In this document: piece after piece, positions 1 to 6,856 of the stretch
Layout of the letters: each line of letters opens with the position of its first letter
How positions within the stretch are numbered: position 1 is the stretch's first letter
Assembly (NCBI GenBank): GCA_002279285.1
Contig: NCBR01000119.1
Span: 1 to 8,123 of the forward strand
Length of the DNA stretch: 8,123 nucleotides
Source of the DNA: Acidobacteria bacterium 37-71-11
Lineage (GTDB): Bacteria > Acidobacteriota > Thermoanaerobaculia > Thermoanaerobaculales > Thermoanaerobaculaceae
Reading direction: 5' to 3'
Translations under genes and position numbers: made by a program
The notes under the pieces: model-generated
Told to the model about the DNA's origin: nothing
The model's database searches: none
Seen by the model: only the letters and a program-made list of their open reading frames with translations

Positions 1-1
1 C

Positions 2-613
2 CTCACCTACCCCGAGTACAAGCAGGAGAAGTGGTACAACCCCACGGGGTACCTCTCCGGCGACCAGCGCCACCGCGCCCGCGTCTGGGGCGTCTGGGAC
101 CTCTTCAATACCAAGCACAACCGGCTGTCGGTCAGCGCTCTCGAGACGTACTCCTCGGGGACTCCGTACGGCGCCGTCGGCGGCATCGACGACCGGAGGT
201 ACGTCACCAACCCCGGCTACCTCTCCCCGCCGAGCAGCGTGACCTACTACTTCAGCAACCGCGCGAAGTACACGACCGACAGCATCAGCCGCACCGACCT
301 TTCCTTCAACTACGCGTTCGTGCTTCCGGCGCTCGGCACCGACCTGCAGTTCTACGTCGAGCCGCGCGTCACCAACGTGTTCAACGAGCACGGCGTGACC
401 AACGTCAACACGTCCGTCTACACCAGCAAGAACAAGAGCTATCTCGACAACTTCAACCCGTTCACCACGGCCGCGCCGGTCGAGTGCCCCCAGGGCGCGA
501 CCACGCCTCACTGCGGCAACTGGCAGAAGGCGCCGACGTTCGGCAAGCCGCTGGCGCCGACCGACTTCCAGACCGCGCGTACCTTCGTGGTCTCGTTCGG
601 CGTCCGCTTCTAA
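2..613 (+). CDS. TonB-dependent receptor, Oar-like, C-terminal part (5' end outside window)
   Basis: The visible 203 residues are the end of an outer-membrane beta-barrel. Aromatic and polar residues alternate as in amphipathic strands (for example SVTYYFSNRAKY and DLQFYVEPRVTNVFNE). The last strand is RTFVVSFGVRF and ends in Phe, the usual C-terminal signal for BAM-assisted insertion. The closing pattern, a short FG-P-DFQ-ART segment followed by the final strand, matches what I recall of Oar-like TonB-dependent receptors that carry an N-terminal carboxypeptidase-regulatory domain; that domain and the plug would lie upstream of the window. Such proteins import or bind large substrates across the outer membrane using TonB energy; the substrate cannot be read here. 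Two Cys ten residues apart (VECPQG...PHCGN) near the end could form a disulfide in a surface loop. TAA at 611-613 is followed by a strong terminator, so this is the last gene of its unit. Confidence 0.85.
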   Translation, partial: LTYPEYKQEKWYNPTGYLSGDQRHRARVWGVWDLFNTKHNRLSVSALETYSSGTPYGAVGGIDDRRYVTNPGYLSPPSSVTYYFSNRAKYTTDSISRTDLSFNYAFVLPALGTDLQFYVEPRVTNVFNEHGVTNVNTSVYTSKNKSYLDNFNPFTTAAPVECPQGATTPHCGNWQKAPTFGKPLAPTDFQTARTFVVSFGVRF

Positions 614-635
614 CCGCTTCACGCTCGAAGTTCAC

Positions 636-665
636 GGCCCCGGTCTTCGGACCGGGGCCTTTTTT
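636..665 (+). terminator. Rho-independent terminator of the TonB-dependent receptor gene
   Basis: A perfect 10-bp stem, GGCCCCGGTC (636-645) with GACCGGGGCC (650-659), encloses a TTCG loop closed by a C-G pair, the extra-stable cUUCGg tetraloop. Six T (660-665) follow directly. It starts 22 nt after the TAA stop. It points rightward and separates the receptor gene from the next one. Confidence 0.95.
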
Positions 666-725
666 CCCCCGCCCGATCTGACTCTCCGCGGGCCGTCCGC
701 GGGCGCCGCGCCGGCAGGGAGATGC

Positions 726-740
726 TATCGTTTGCCGGTG
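726..740 (+). promoter_or_regulatory. Candidate -10 element directly upstream of the TMTC-like gene (leaderless arrangement)
   Basis: TATCGT (726-731) matches TATAAT at 4 of 6 positions, including the key T1, A2 and T6. It lies exactly 6 nt before GTG at 738, so transcription would begin at or next to the start codon. I see no clear -35 hexamer. The competing reading is translation from TTG 732, which has an AGGGAG Shine-Dalgarno-like stretch at 716-721, 10 nt upstream. The same 6-nt spacing before the start at 4697 favours the leaderless reading. Confidence 0.4.
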
Positions 741-2296
741 AAACGGCCGGTCTCGTTCGGGCTCGCGGCGCTCCTGGTGGCCGCCGTTTTCGTCGCCTAC
801 CTGCCCGTCCTGCGGGCCGGCTTCGTCTGGAACGACGACACCTACGTCACCCACAACCGCACCCTCGACGGGGCCGCGGGGCTGCACGCGATCTGGGCCG
901 ACCCGCGCGCCAACGAGCAGTGTGCGTCGAGTCCGTGGCCTGGGTCACCGAGCGCAAGAACACCCTCTCCCTGCTGCTCTCTCTCCTCGCCGCGCTCGCG
1001 TACCTCGTCTGGTCGGAGCGCCGCGCGGCGGCCGCGGACCGGCGCGCGCGCCGCAGCCGGGAGCCCAACCTGCCGTGGCACCGCCGCCCGGGTGCGCTCT
1101 ACGCCGGCGCGCTCGCGCTGTTTGCCTTCGCACTCCTCGCCAAGACCACCGCCGCCCTCCTCCCCGCCGTGCTGCTCGTCCTCGCCTGGTGGCAAAGCGG
1201 CCGCCTGCGCGGTCCCGACGTGCGCCCGCTGCTGCCGTTCTTCGCCGTCGGCACCGCCCTCGCGCTCAACACCGCGTGGTTGGAGAAGACCATGGTTCGC
1301 GCCAGCGGCACGGAGTGGGCGCTGCCCCTGGCCGGCCGCTTCGTCCTCGCCGGCCGGACGGTGGCGTTCTACGCCGGGAAGCTCGTCTGGCCCGCCGACC
1401 TCGCGTTCATCTACCCGCGCTGGACGATCGACCCGGCCGCCGTGCGCCAGTGGCTGCCCGCGCTGGCGGCGCTGGTCGTGCTCGCGGTGGCCTGGGCGCT
1501 GCGCGGCAGGCTCGGCCGTGGGCCGCTCGCCGGCATTCTTCTCTTCGGCGGTGTGCTCGTCCCGGCGATGGGGTTCTTCAACGTGTATGCGATGCGCTAC
1601 TCCTACGTCGCCGACCACTTCGCCTATCAGGCCGTGGCGGTTGCGGCGGCGTGCGCGGCGGGCGGGATCGCCACCCTCGCCGGACGCGCGGTCGCGCTCC
1701 GGCGCGCGGCCGCCGCCGCCGGCGTGGCCGTGTTGGGGCTGCTCGGGGTGCTCACCTTCCGCCACGCCCAGGAGTTCGCAAGCGCCGAGACCCTCTGGCG
1801 GGACACCCTGGCCAAGAACCCCGGCTGCTTCATGTGCCACACCAACTACGGCTTCCTGCTCTACCGCGAAGGCAGGGTCGCCGACGCGATCGACCACTTC
1901 CAGGCGTCGCTGCGCCTGAAGCCCGACAACGTGCCGGCCCTCCTGAACCTGGCCAAGGTCGACGAGGACCGCGGCCGCTTCGACGAGGCGGCGTCCGAGT
2001 TGCGATCCGCCCTCGCGGTGGACCCGTCGGACCCCACCGTGCTGGTCAACCTCGGGACGGTCTACACCAAGGCGGGGCGGTACGAGGACGCGGCCGCAAC
2101 GTATCGGGAGGCGCTCCGCTATCCGTCGCCGGACGGCTACCTGGCGCACAACGGCCTCGGCGTCGCCCTGATCCGCCAGGGGCGACGGGCGCAGGCGGTG
2201 GAGGAGTTCCGCGAGGCGCTGCGCCTCAAACCCGACTACTGGATGGCGCGCGCCAACCTCGAGCGGGCGCTGGCCGCACCGGCCGGGCCGCCCTGA
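738..2296 (+). pseudogene. TMTC/O-mannosyltransferase-like membrane protein with C-terminal TPRs, disrupted by a deletion and frameshift near nt 920
   Basis: The N-terminus (from GTG 738, or TTG 732) reads VKRPVSFGLAALLVAAVFVA, then AGFVWNDDTYVTHNR and IWADPRANEQ: a membrane helix followed by the acidic N-D-D motif typical of this family. At about 920 the homology jumps to another frame, VCVESVAWVTERKNTLSL, which stays open to TGA 2294-2296. Homologues, as I recall them, have about 60 residues between these two blocks (a YYPLV...NVLLHALNA...LHP segment), so roughly 180 nt are missing and the frame has shifted. The second part holds several membrane helices, a KLVWPADLAFIYPRWTID block and about four TPRs (nt 1780-2280). 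Intact relatives are integral membrane proteins thought to transfer sugars to exported proteins; I infer this from family resemblance only. Either a real pseudogene or an assembly/sequencing error; the rest of the gene shows no decay. Confidence 0.75.
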
Positions 2297-2312
2297 CGAC
2301 GGCCCGCGCAGG

Positions 2313-4547
2313 CTATCGCAGCCCGGCTCCGGCGTCCGCGCTCTCGGCCCGGCGCCGCCAGGCGGCGGCCTCGCCGGTCTCCCCGAGCGAGGCGAACGTC
2401 GTCGCGGCGAGCAGGTACGTCTGCCCGGTCGGGTTGGCGCGCGCCATCTCGTCCATCAGCTGCGCGACCCCCGCCCGGTCGCCCTGGATGAAGCGGATGA
2501 CGGCCAGGTTGGCGTAGGCCCGCGAGTGCGACGGGAACGCCGCGATCTCCCGCCGGAACGCCGCCTCGGCCTCGGCGACGCGGTTCAGCCGGGCGAGGGC
2601 GTCGCCGCGCAGGTACTCGAGGTTGTAGACCTCGGGGAAACGCAGCTCGTTCGCCCGCTGCGCCGCCCGTTCGATCGTCCCCAGGGCGTCGGCCGGCTTT
2701 CCCTCGCCCAGCTGCACCTCGGCCATCACCAGCAACGCCGGCGGCTGCGGGTTGCGCTCCGCAGCGGCGGCCCGGGCCTCCTCGGTCGCCGCGGCGAAGT
2801 CGCCGCGGGCGAGGGCGACGCGGGCGAGCAGTTCGTGTGCCTTCGTCGGGACGTCCTTGAGCGCGCGCCGGGCCGCGGCCTCGGCCTCGGGCAGGCGCTT
2901 GAGGTTCAGCTCGACGTAGCCGAGCGAGACGGAGACGTCGGGGAGGAAGATCGGCGAGCGCTGCATCGCGTCCCGGTACGCCGCCACCGCCTGCTCGTCG
3001 AGACCGGCATTGGTGAGCACCTCGCCGAGCTTGAGCCACACGTCCACCATCCCGGGGTTGTCCTTGAGGATCGCGCGCAGCGCCGCGATCGCCTGCGGGA
3101 ACTGCTTCTCGTCGGCGAGCCGCCACCCGTCCTGCATGCGCTGCAGGTACTGCAGGTTGTCCACCGGGTTCGGCAGCGACGCCGAGGCCGCGGTGTCGCG
3201 CAGCCCGCCGATGTACCCGAGGGCGGCGAGGCGCCGCAGCGTCTCCTCGTCCACGGCGGCAGGCTTGTCGCTCCCCTGCGGGAACTTCTGCAGGTCGGCG
3301 GCGAGGCGCGCGGCGTCGGCGGCGCGGCTGCCGATGAGGTCGTGCTTCTCGGCCGGATCGGCGACCATGTCGTACAGCTCCGGGCGCGGGCTCTGGATGT
3401 ACTGGTAGCGGGCGTCGAGAGTGCTGTGGAGGTCGCTCCAGCCGAGCTGGAGCCTGGGGTAGAGCGTCTCGCTGTAGAGAACACGCTGCGCCCCGACCTT
3501 GGGGTCCATGGTCACCAGCGACGACCCACTCACTTCCTTGGGGGTCTTGATGCCGAGCACCGACGTCACGGTCGGCACGATGTCGGAGAGCTGCGCCGGC
3601 CATGCGATCCGCCGGCCGGCCCCGAACTCGCCGGGGAGCTTGATGATCATCGGGACGTGGATCGCCTCGCGGTAGAGCAGGATCGAGTGCTGTTCCTCGC
3701 CGTGGTCGCCGAGGCCCTCGCCGTGGTCGCCGACTAAGACCACCATCGCCCGATCGTAGACGCCGAGCCGCTTCAGGTCGTCGAGGAACGTGCCGATGAT
3801 CGCGTCCGCCGACGCGATCGCGCCGTCGTAGGTCTTGCCGTACAGGCTCAGGAACGGCTCGGGCGGGTTGTACGGCAGGTGTGGCTCGTAGATGTGGAAG
3901 AAGAAGAAGAACGGCTGGCCGGCGTGCTTCGCGATCCACTCCTTCGCCACCGCCTCGGTCTTGTCCCCGGTGCGGCGGTAGTGCACCGGCGCCATTCCCG
4001 GCGCCGCCTCGGTCGAGTCCTCGTAGTAGTCGAACAGCGGCCCGAGGCCGGTGTCCGACCGCAGCACGTACGAGGAGACCGCGGCCCCCGTCGCATAGCC
4101 GTGCGCTTTCAGGAGCAGGGGAAGGCTCGGGTGGGCGCGGCCGTCGAAAACGAACCCGACGTTGTTGCGCACCCCGTGCTCGGGGGGCAACTCGCCGGTC
4201 AGCATGGTGGTGTGTGCGGGGAGGGTCATCGGACACGGGGTGTAGGCGTTCTCGAACAGCCAGGAATCCTTGGCCAAGGCGTCGATGAACGGCGTGCGGA
4301 TCTTCGTGTAGCCGTACGCCGGCAGGTGGTCGGCGCGCAGGGTGTCGATCGAGATCAGCACGACGGGCGCGTTCGGAGAGGTTGGTACCCCATGCCCCCG
4401 CCCGCAGGAAACCGCGAACAGGCCCAGCGCCGCACTCAACCCCACCGCCAGGGTGGCCGCCGCGTTCCGCCGCCGGCCGCAGGCGAGCGCGCCATCAGCC
4501 TTCCAGCGCCTTGCGCTGAGCCCGCGATTCTGTTGGATTTTCGCCAC
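2313..4547 (-). CDS. Sulfatase/alkaline-phosphatase-fold hydrolase or transferase with C-terminal TPR domain, probable exported lipoprotein
   Basis: 744 residues. After a basic N-terminal stretch and a hydrophobic segment (about 31-47) comes a weak lipobox, AVS-C48. The sulfatase domain (about 61-410) starts with VVLISIDTLRADHLPAYGY (metal ligand D68) and has TLPAHTTMLTG (108-118), QPFFFFFHIYEPH (211-223) and VLVGDHGEGLGDHGEE (metal-binding D274, H275). In the place of the nucleophilic Cys of the C-x-P-x-R motif there is T108, and His112 replaces the Arg, so formylglycine chemistry is unlikely; phosphate- or phosphonate-ester hydrolysis or group transfer fits better. Residues about 467-735 form several TPRs (DNPGMVDVWLKLGEVLTNAG and relatives), a protein-binding scaffold. 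The GTG start at 4547 has AAGGGGG 4 nt upstream (minus strand, 4558-4552). The stop, TAG at 2315-2313, is 16 nt from the end of the convergent TMTC-like gene. The true substrate is unknown. Confidence 0.85.
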   Translation of the reverse strand: MAKIQQNRGLSARRWKADGALACGRRRNAAATLAVGLSAALGLFAVSCGRGHGVPTSPNAPVVLISIDTLRADHLPAYGYTKIRTPFIDALAKDSWLFENAYTPCPMTLPAHTTMLTGELPPEHGVRNNVGFVFDGRAHPSLPLLLKAHGYATGAAVSSYVLRSDTGLGPLFDYYEDSTEAAPGMAPVHYRRTGDKTEAVAKEWIAKHAGQPFFFFFHIYEPHLPYNPPEPFLSLYGKTYDGAIASADAIIGTFLDDLKRLGVYDRAMVVLVGDHGEGLGDHGEEQHSILLYREAIHVPMIIKLPGEFGAGRRIAWPAQLSDIVPTVTSVLGIKTPKEVSGSSLVTMDPKVGAQRVLYSETLYPRLQLGWSDLHSTLDARYQYIQSPRPELYDMVADPAEKHDLIGSRAADAARLAADLQKFPQGSDKPAAVDEETLRRLAALGYIGGLRDTAASASLPNPVDNLQYLQRMQDGWRLADEKQFPQAIAALRAILKDNPGMVDVWLKLGEVLTNAGLDEQAVAAYRDAMQRSPIFLPDVSVSLGYVELNLKRLPEAEAAARRALKDVPTKAHELLARVALARGDFAAATEEARAAAAERNPQPPALLVMAEVQLGEGKPADALGTIERAAQRANELRFPEVYNLEYLRGDALARLNRVAEAEAAFRREIAAFPSHSRAYANLAVIRFIQGDRAGVAQLMDEMARANPTGQTYLLAATTFASLGETGEAAAWRRRAESADAGAGLR

Positions 4548-4571
4548 ATGGCCCCCTTGACCGTGCGCAAA

Positions 4572-4586
4572 CCACAGCCGCTGTGG
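4572..4586. promoter_or_regulatory. Perfect 15-bp inverted repeat next to the sulfatase-gene -10 box; candidate operator
   Basis: CCACAGC (4572-4578), one base, GCTGTGG (4580-4586). On the minus strand it abuts the -10-like TAGAAT and would cover the transcription start, 25-39 nt before the GTG start. Its small spacer suits a homodimeric repressor; as an RNA hairpin the 1-nt loop would be too tight unless pairs open. The regulator is unknown. Confidence 0.4.
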
Positions 4587-4616
4587 ATTCTACGCCGCAG
4601 CCCAGCACGCCCACAA
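4587..4616 (-). promoter_or_regulatory. Candidate sigma70-type promoter of the sulfatase-TPR gene
   Basis: On the minus strand TTGTGG (4616-4611) and TAGAAT (4592-4587) are separated by 18 bp. TAGAAT matches the -10 consensus at 5 of 6 positions, and TTGTGG keeps the TTG of the -35 box. The predicted start lies near 4580, leaving a leader of about 33 nt that contains the AAGGGGG ribosome-binding site. Confidence 0.5.
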
Positions 4617-4684
4617 CGCGGCCGGCATGCGGCTTCGTTCCCGCGCCGCGCAGCACCGGCGGGACGCCGCCGGCCGCTTCGCGC

Positions 4685-4699
4685 TACAATGCGCCCATG
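4685..4699 (+). promoter_or_regulatory. -10 element directly upstream of the cyclase start codon (leaderless arrangement)
   Basis: TACAAT (4685-4690) matches TATAAT at 5 of 6 positions and is followed by 6 nt and then ATG 4697. There is no Shine-Dalgarno sequence in the preceding 25 nt. A -10 box this close to the start places the mRNA 5' end at about the A of ATG. The -35 region is poor. This supports 4697 as the start even though the frame is open further upstream to 4583. Confidence 0.55.
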
Positions 4700-6274
4700 C
4701 CCGAGCTGAGATGGACCGAAGGCGACGTGCCACGGCGGCTGCGTCTCGTCACCTCGCCTTCCGGGATCGGCCGCGCCTCCGACAACCAGCTGGTGCTCAA
4801 GGACTTCTCGGTCTCGCGCCACCACGCCCGGGTGGAGCAGCGGGGCGACACCTGGTGGATCGTGGACCTCGGCTCCACCAACGGGGTCAAGGTCAACGAC
4901 CGCTACGCCACCGACGCCATGCTGACCGAGGGCGACCAGCTCCAGGTCGGCAACTTCACGCTCTCGTTCAACCGCGGCGACTCCGCGGCCGGCCTTTCCG
5001 CCAGCTCCTCGACGTTCCTGCGCACCCTGGAGGAGTTCCGCGAGGACTTCGCGCTCGAGCCGGAGCAGGCCAAGAAGGGCGCGGGCGCCACCTCGCGCGA
5101 GCGCGTGCTCGAGGCGCTCGCGCAGGTCGCGCGCACCCTGCTCGAGGTGGAGGAGCTCGAGCCGGTGCTCGTCAAGGTCATGGAGGCCGTCTTCGCCCAG
5201 TTGCCGGCCGAGCGCGCCTACATCCTGCTCTTCAACCCCGAGGGTCAGGCCGAGCTGCGCATCGCCCGCTCCCGGGGCGGCGCCGCGCTGCCCGAGGCGC
5301 CGGTGTCGCAGACGATCCTCGACCTCGTGAGCCGCCAGAAGGTCGCCGTGCTGACCTCGGACGCGCAGTCGGACGAGCGCTTCGCGGCCGGCCTCTCCGT
5401 CCGCATGCACCAGATCCGCTCGGCGATGTGCGCGCCGCTGTGGCACCGCGACAGCGTGATCGGCGTACTCTTCGTGGACACCCCGCTTGCGACCGGGAGC
5501 TTCACCGCCGAGAACCTGGACCTGCTCACCGCTCTGGCCAACTACGCCGCGGTCGCCATCGACCGCGCCCGCCTCAACGACCACATCCGCGAGGCGCGGC
5601 GGGCGCGCGAGCGGCTCGAGCGCTACCACTCCCCCGCGGTGGTCGAGGCGATCGTCGGGCGCCACCGTGACGCCGCCGACGCCGAGCGGCACGAGACCCG
5701 CGAGGTCTCCGTGCTGTTCGCGGACCTGGTGGGGTTCACCACCCGCTGCGAGGGGATGGACCCCCCGGACGTCGCGCGCTTCCTGGGCGAGTTCTTCACC
5801 CTGGCGTCGGACGCGGTGTTCGAGTTCGGCGGCACGCTCGACAAGTTCATCGGCGATGCCGCGATGGCGTTCTTCGGCGCCCCGCTCGAGCAGGCCGACC
5901 ACGCCGAGCGGGCGGTGCTGGCCGCTCTCGCCTTACGCCGCCGCTTGAAGGCCTGGAACCGCGAGCGCGTGCTCGCCGGCCTCGACGTGGTCGAGGTGCG
6001 CATGGCGATCAACTCCGGCCTCGTCGTTGTCGGCGAGATCGGCTCCGCGACCCGCGTGGACTACACCGTGCTCGGCAACACCGTCAACGTGGCCGCGCGC
6101 CTCGAGGAAATCGTCGCGCAAGCCGGCCAGATCGTGCTCGGCGCCGCGACCCAGCGCGGGGTCGCCCACCTCTTCCCCACCGAGCACCTCGGCAACGTGC
6201 AGCTGCGCGGCCTGCAGGGCAAACTCCCGGTGTTCCGCCTCATGACCGAGGAGATCACCGGCGTCGGCGAATGA
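4697..6274 (+). CDS. FHA-GAF-class III adenylate cyclase
   Basis: 525 residues, no membrane segment, so probably cytoplasmic. FHA domain about 22-91: GIGR (23-26), S40-R-H-H43 and STN62G, the phosphothreonine-recognition residues. GAF domain about 134-290. A short charged helical linker (RARERLERYHSPAVVEAI, 302-319) couples the sensor part to the catalytic part. Class III cyclase domain about 335-490: metal-binding D343 (VLFADLVGFT) and D387 (KFIGDAAMAFFG), adenine-specifying K383 and D455 (RVDYTVLG), transition-state N464 and R468 (NVAARLE). All canonical residues are present, so an active enzyme making cAMP from ATP is expected, with FHA sensing a phosphorylated Ser/Thr-kinase target and GAF sensing a small ligand. 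ATG 4697 was chosen for the TACAAT box 6 nt upstream and because MPELRW leads directly into the FHA fold; the sequence upstream reads as low-quality coding. Its stop overlaps the next gene. Confidence 0.93.
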   Translation: MPELRWTEGDVPRRLRLVTSPSGIGRASDNQLVLKDFSVSRHHARVEQRGDTWWIVDLGSTNGVKVNDRYATDAMLTEGDQLQVGNFTLSFNRGDSAAGLSASSSTFLRTLEEFREDFALEPEQAKKGAGATSRERVLEALAQVARTLLEVEELEPVLVKVMEAVFAQLPAERAYILLFNPEGQAELRIARSRGGAALPEAPVSQTILDLVSRQKVAVLTSDAQSDERFAAGLSVRMHQIRSAMCAPLWHRDSVIGVLFVDTPLATGSFTAENLDLLTALANYAAVAIDRARLNDHIREARRARERLERYHSPAVVEAIVGRHRDAADAERHETREVSVLFADLVGFTTRCEGMDPPDVARFLGEFFTLASDAVFEFGGTLDKFIGDAAMAFFGAPLEQADHAERAVLAALALRRRLKAWNRERVLAGLDVVEVRMAINSGLVVVGEIGSATRVDYTVLGNTVNVAARLEEIVAQAGQIVLGAATQRGVAHLFPTEHLGNVQLRGLQGKLPVFRLMTEEITGVGE

Positions 6275-6825
6275 GCCCGTTCGAGTCGCTCGCGTTCGTC
6301 ACCTCGAGCCCGCACAAGCACCGCGAGGCCGAAGCGATCCTCGGGATGGCGCTCGAGCGCATTGCCCTCGACCTCGCCGAACCCCAGGGCCTCGACGTCG
6401 TGGCGGTGGCGCGGGAGAAGGCCCGCGCCGCTTTCGAGTTGCTCGGGCGGCCGGTCCTCGTCGAGGACACCTCGCTCGAACTCGCGGCGCTCGGCGGGTT
6501 CCCTGGGCCGCTGATCCGCTGGCTGCTCGAAGCCGCGGGACCGGCCGCGATCGCCCGCATGCTCGACGGCTTCGCCGACCGCGGCGCACGGGCGCGCTGC
6601 GCCGCCGTGGCGTGGGACGGCGCGCGCGAGTGGCTGGGGGTCGGGGAGGTCGCCGGGACGATCGCGCGCGAGCCGGCCGGCGCCAGCGGCTTCGGCTGGG
6701 ACGTCGTGTTCCTCCCGGAGTGGGGCGGCGGGCGAAGCTACGCGGAGATGCCCCCCGGCGAGAAGAACGCGCGCTCCCACCGCTCCCTCGCGCTCGCCGC
6801 CCTGCGCCGCGACCTGACCCGTTGA
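6271..6825 (+). CDS. rdgB: Non-canonical purine NTP pyrophosphatase (ITPase/RdgB/HAM1 family)
   Basis: 184 residues, close to the usual 190-200. It hydrolyses ITP, dITP and XTP to monophosphate and pyrophosphate, keeping deaminated purines out of nucleic acids. Family motifs in order: FVTSSPHKHREAE (9-21, nucleotide/phosphate loop), VEDTSLELAALGGFPGPLIR (64-83, metal-binding E65, D66), SGFGWDVVFLPEW (139-151, base recognition) and AEMPPGEKNARSHRSLAL (158-175, K165, S169-H170-R171). Ser68 stands where many bacterial members have Gly in the EDTGL motif, and the FPGPLIRW run resembles archaeal and eukaryotic ITPases (LPGPYIKWF). ATG 6271 overlaps the TGA of the cyclase gene as ATGA. GAGGAG at 6247-6252 is 18 nt upstream, too far for a normal ribosome-binding site, so translation is probably coupled to the cyclase. 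The gene symbol is assigned by family; orthology to E. coli rdgB is inferred. Confidence 0.9.
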   Translation: MSPFESLAFVTSSPHKHREAEAILGMALERIALDLAEPQGLDVVAVAREKARAAFELLGRPVLVEDTSLELAALGGFPGPLIRWLLEAAGPAAIARMLDGFADRGARARCAAVAWDGAREWLGVGEVAGTIAREPAGASGFGWDVVFLPEWGGGRSYAEMPPGEKNARSHRSLALAALRRDLTR

Positions 6826-6856
6826 TGCGCTGCGAGTTGACCGTTTGAATTGTGAA

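Noticed and set aside
722..920. ATG at 722 as the start of the long frame ending at 2296
   Set aside because: The codons from 722 to about 920 in that frame give an Arg/Pro-rich nonsense peptide, while the other frame over the same DNA gives clear membrane-protein family sequence. The frame is right only after about 920.
2284..2306. Hairpin between the convergent TMTC-like and sulfatase genes as a shared terminator
   Set aside because: A 7-bp stem (CGGGCCG/CGGCCCG) with a 9-nt loop is present but has no T-tract on either strand. In such GC-rich DNA this is weak evidence.
922..2517. Open frame of 531 codons overlapping the TMTC-like gene and the end of the sulfatase gene
   Set aside because: It is a shadow with extreme Arg/Pro/Gly content and runs over two real genes.
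3893..3912. AAG triplet run as a functional microsatellite
   Set aside because: It is a short run that encodes the five Phe of the sulfatase beta-strand (213-217), a conserved hydrophobic position in the family. The frame is intact and no slippage evidence is visible.
4583..4696. Upstream extension of the cyclase reading frame to 4583
   Set aside because: The extension covers the putative sulfatase promoter and operator and encodes low-quality Thr/Pro-rich sequence. ATG 4697 has a -10 box at the leaderless distance and leads straight into the FHA domain.
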